Assembly: GCA_902766745.1 (NCBI GenBank)
Contig: CACXES010000148.1
Span: forward strand, 1-44,428
Length of the DNA stretch: 44,428 nucleotides
From: an uncultured Ruminococcus sp.
Lineage (GTDB): Bacteria > Bacillota > Clostridia > Monoglobales > Monoglobaceae
Direction of reading: 5' to 3'
The translations under genes were made by a program, and so were the position numbers. Every line of letters begins with the position of its first letter. The first letter of the stretch is position 1. The notes beneath the pieces were generated by a model. The model made no database searches, was not told the DNA's origin, and saw only the letters and a list, made by a program, of their open reading frames with translations. Below, piece by piece: positions 43,703-44,428 of the stretch.

Positions 43703-44152
43703 TTATTTGTTATGAAACAAAACCTCGTCGGCGATTTCTGCGGCACAGCGAACAAGCTCTTGGCACGGACGTTTTTTGTAAAATCCGTCATTGCGCGGCG
43801 TGGGTTCCGCACCGGGTGTAAGCTTTACGCCGCTTAAAAGCTCGCGGCATATGATGGAGCCGTTGCGCTCGGAAAACATTTTCGCCATTTTTTGTATAAG
43901 CTCATAGTGTCTGCGTTTTGCCTCCTTATCCTTTGGGTCGGAATAGCCGCAGACCAGCCCGGCAACCATAAACATGCCGCTGACGGCACCGCAGACCTCC
44001 CTCATTCTCCCCATACCCCCGCCGAAGGAGGAGGCGAGCTTTAAAGCGGTTTCGCGGTCAAGTCCGACCTCGTCACAGAAGGCACAGACGACCGCCTGAG
44101 AACAGTTGTATCCCTCAAGAAAAAGATTATACGCAAGCTCTCCCTTTGTCAT
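43703..44152 (-). CDS. C-GCAxxG-C-C family protein
   Basis: 149 residues. It has the conserved Cys pattern: NCSQAVVCAFCDEVG, then SSFGGGMGRMREVCGAVSGM, and a late Cys in RPCQEL. The family (C_GCAxxG_C_C, probable redox or metal-binding) is widespread in anaerobes and often near redox enzymes; its activity is unproven. The start is ATG 44152 with GGAG nine bases upstream. Its upstream region is next to the tRNA-Tyr promoter on the opposite strand. Confidence 0.9.
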   Translation of the reverse strand: MTKGELAYNLFLEGYNCSQAVVCAFCDEVGLDRETALKLASSFGGGMGRMREVCGAVSGMFMVAGLVCGYSDPKDKEAKRRHYELIQKMAKMFSERNGSIICRELLSGVKLTPGAEPTPRNDGFYKKRPCQELVRCAAEIADEVLFHNK

Positions 44153-44274
44153 ATTCAATCACTCCGAACATTTTTTATTTTTATCATATTTTATCATATC
44201 AGACGGAATTATGCAAGAGCGGATTGATGCCTAAATATTTTTTGAAATTTTTTTAAAAAATTTTCAAAAAAGTG

Positions 44275-44303
44275 TTGACAAAGATAAAAAAACGTGGTAT
44301 ACT
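44275..44303 (+). promoter_or_regulatory. Promoter of tRNA-Tyr
   Basis: TTGACA (44275-44280), 17 bp, TATACT (44298-44303), near consensus and preceded by A/T-rich tracts (UP-element-like). Confidence 0.85.
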
Positions 44304-44346
44304 ATCAGAGTTGCGACAAAAGTTGCAGGACTTAACAACTTAATAC

Positions 44347-44428
44347 GGAGGGGTTCCCGAGTGGCCAAAGGGGGCAGACTGTAAATCTGTTGCTTCTTGC
44401 TTCGATGGTTCGAATCCATCTCCCTCCA
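44347..44428 (+). tRNA. tRNA-Tyr (anticodon GTA)
   Basis: Acceptor GGAGGGG (44347-44353) pairs with TCCCTCC, with A as discriminator at 44428. Anticodon stem GCAGA/TCTGT with loop CTGTAAA gives anticodon GTA. A long variable arm (class II, typical for bacterial tRNA-Tyr) and T-arm GATGG-TTCGAAT-CCATC are present. The window ends at the discriminator, so an encoded CCA cannot be judged. Confidence 0.97.

Overview
The window reads as chromosome from a strictly anaerobic, low-to-moderate GC Bacillota of class Clostridia, most like a gut Oscillospiraceae/Ruminococcaceae. The basis is rubredoxin, a 2[4Fe-4S] ferredoxin, the electron-bifurcating transhydrogenase NfnAB, an NADP-type glutamate dehydrogenase, DnaD/DnaI-type replication proteins, RemB between recF and gyrB, and a dockerin-type surface protein. 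No species can be named from sequence alone. Gene density is high and most genes to the right of dnaA are on the + strand.

Layout. 1-3.4 kb: a sugar-nucleotidyltransferase-like gene behind a structured leader, a miniature inverted-repeat element, and a leftward operon of an SH3b membrane protein and a cell-wall amidase. 3.4-8.6 kb: dnaA, mnmE, dnaD and dnaI, with a plausible but unproven origin region upstream of dnaA. 8.6-10.8 kb: rubredoxin, a 52-codon remnant of a Na/Pi cotransporter, a CrtO-like membrane protein and an M14 peptidase. 11-15.3 kb: two large secreted proteins, one ending in a dockerin-like module and one in three SLH domains. 15.3-16.2 kb: an RNA-rich gap with a type I toxin-antitoxin module, a decayed second copy of its leader and a candidate large structured RNA resembling raiA. 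16.2-26 kb: EamA transporter, dnaN, recF, remB, gyrB, a ThyX-like protein, ferredoxin, rsmG, a DUF4330-like protein and noc/parB. 25.8-32.3 kb: a nitrogen and redox block (asnA, PII-like, Fe-S aldo/keto reductase, nfnAB, gdhA). 32.4-36.6 kb: nudF, zapA, a U32 peptidase-family protein, dut and maf (precursor sanitation, division, RNA modification). 36.7-43.2 kb: mreB, mreC, mreD and PBP2 (cell elongation), mgsA and a PAP2 phosphatase. 43.3 kb to end: two small leftward genes and tRNA-Tyr.

How the genes fit together. The origin-proximal set (dnaA, dnaD, dnaI, dnaN, recF, gyrB, noc, mnmE, rsmG) is present but rearranged relative to the usual Bacillota order, with about 12.5 kb of accessory and surface genes between dnaA and dnaN. 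NfnAB can make NADPH for the adjacent glutamate dehydrogenase, while AsnA and the PII-like protein belong to the same ammonia economy.

The most interesting signal is an approximately 80-nt leader RNA present twice, before the nucleotidyltransferase (1-81) and before mreB (36714-36796). Both copies fold into the same H-type pseudoknot, with a wobble-preserving change in one stem, and end in the same block just before the start codon. The conserved block is out of frame with mreB, so it is conserved as RNA. I do not recognise it as a known riboswitch class. The second strongest is the type I toxin-antitoxin locus at 15.9-16.17 kb, with a 20-residue hydrophobic peptide and convergent promoters sharing a terminator hairpin.
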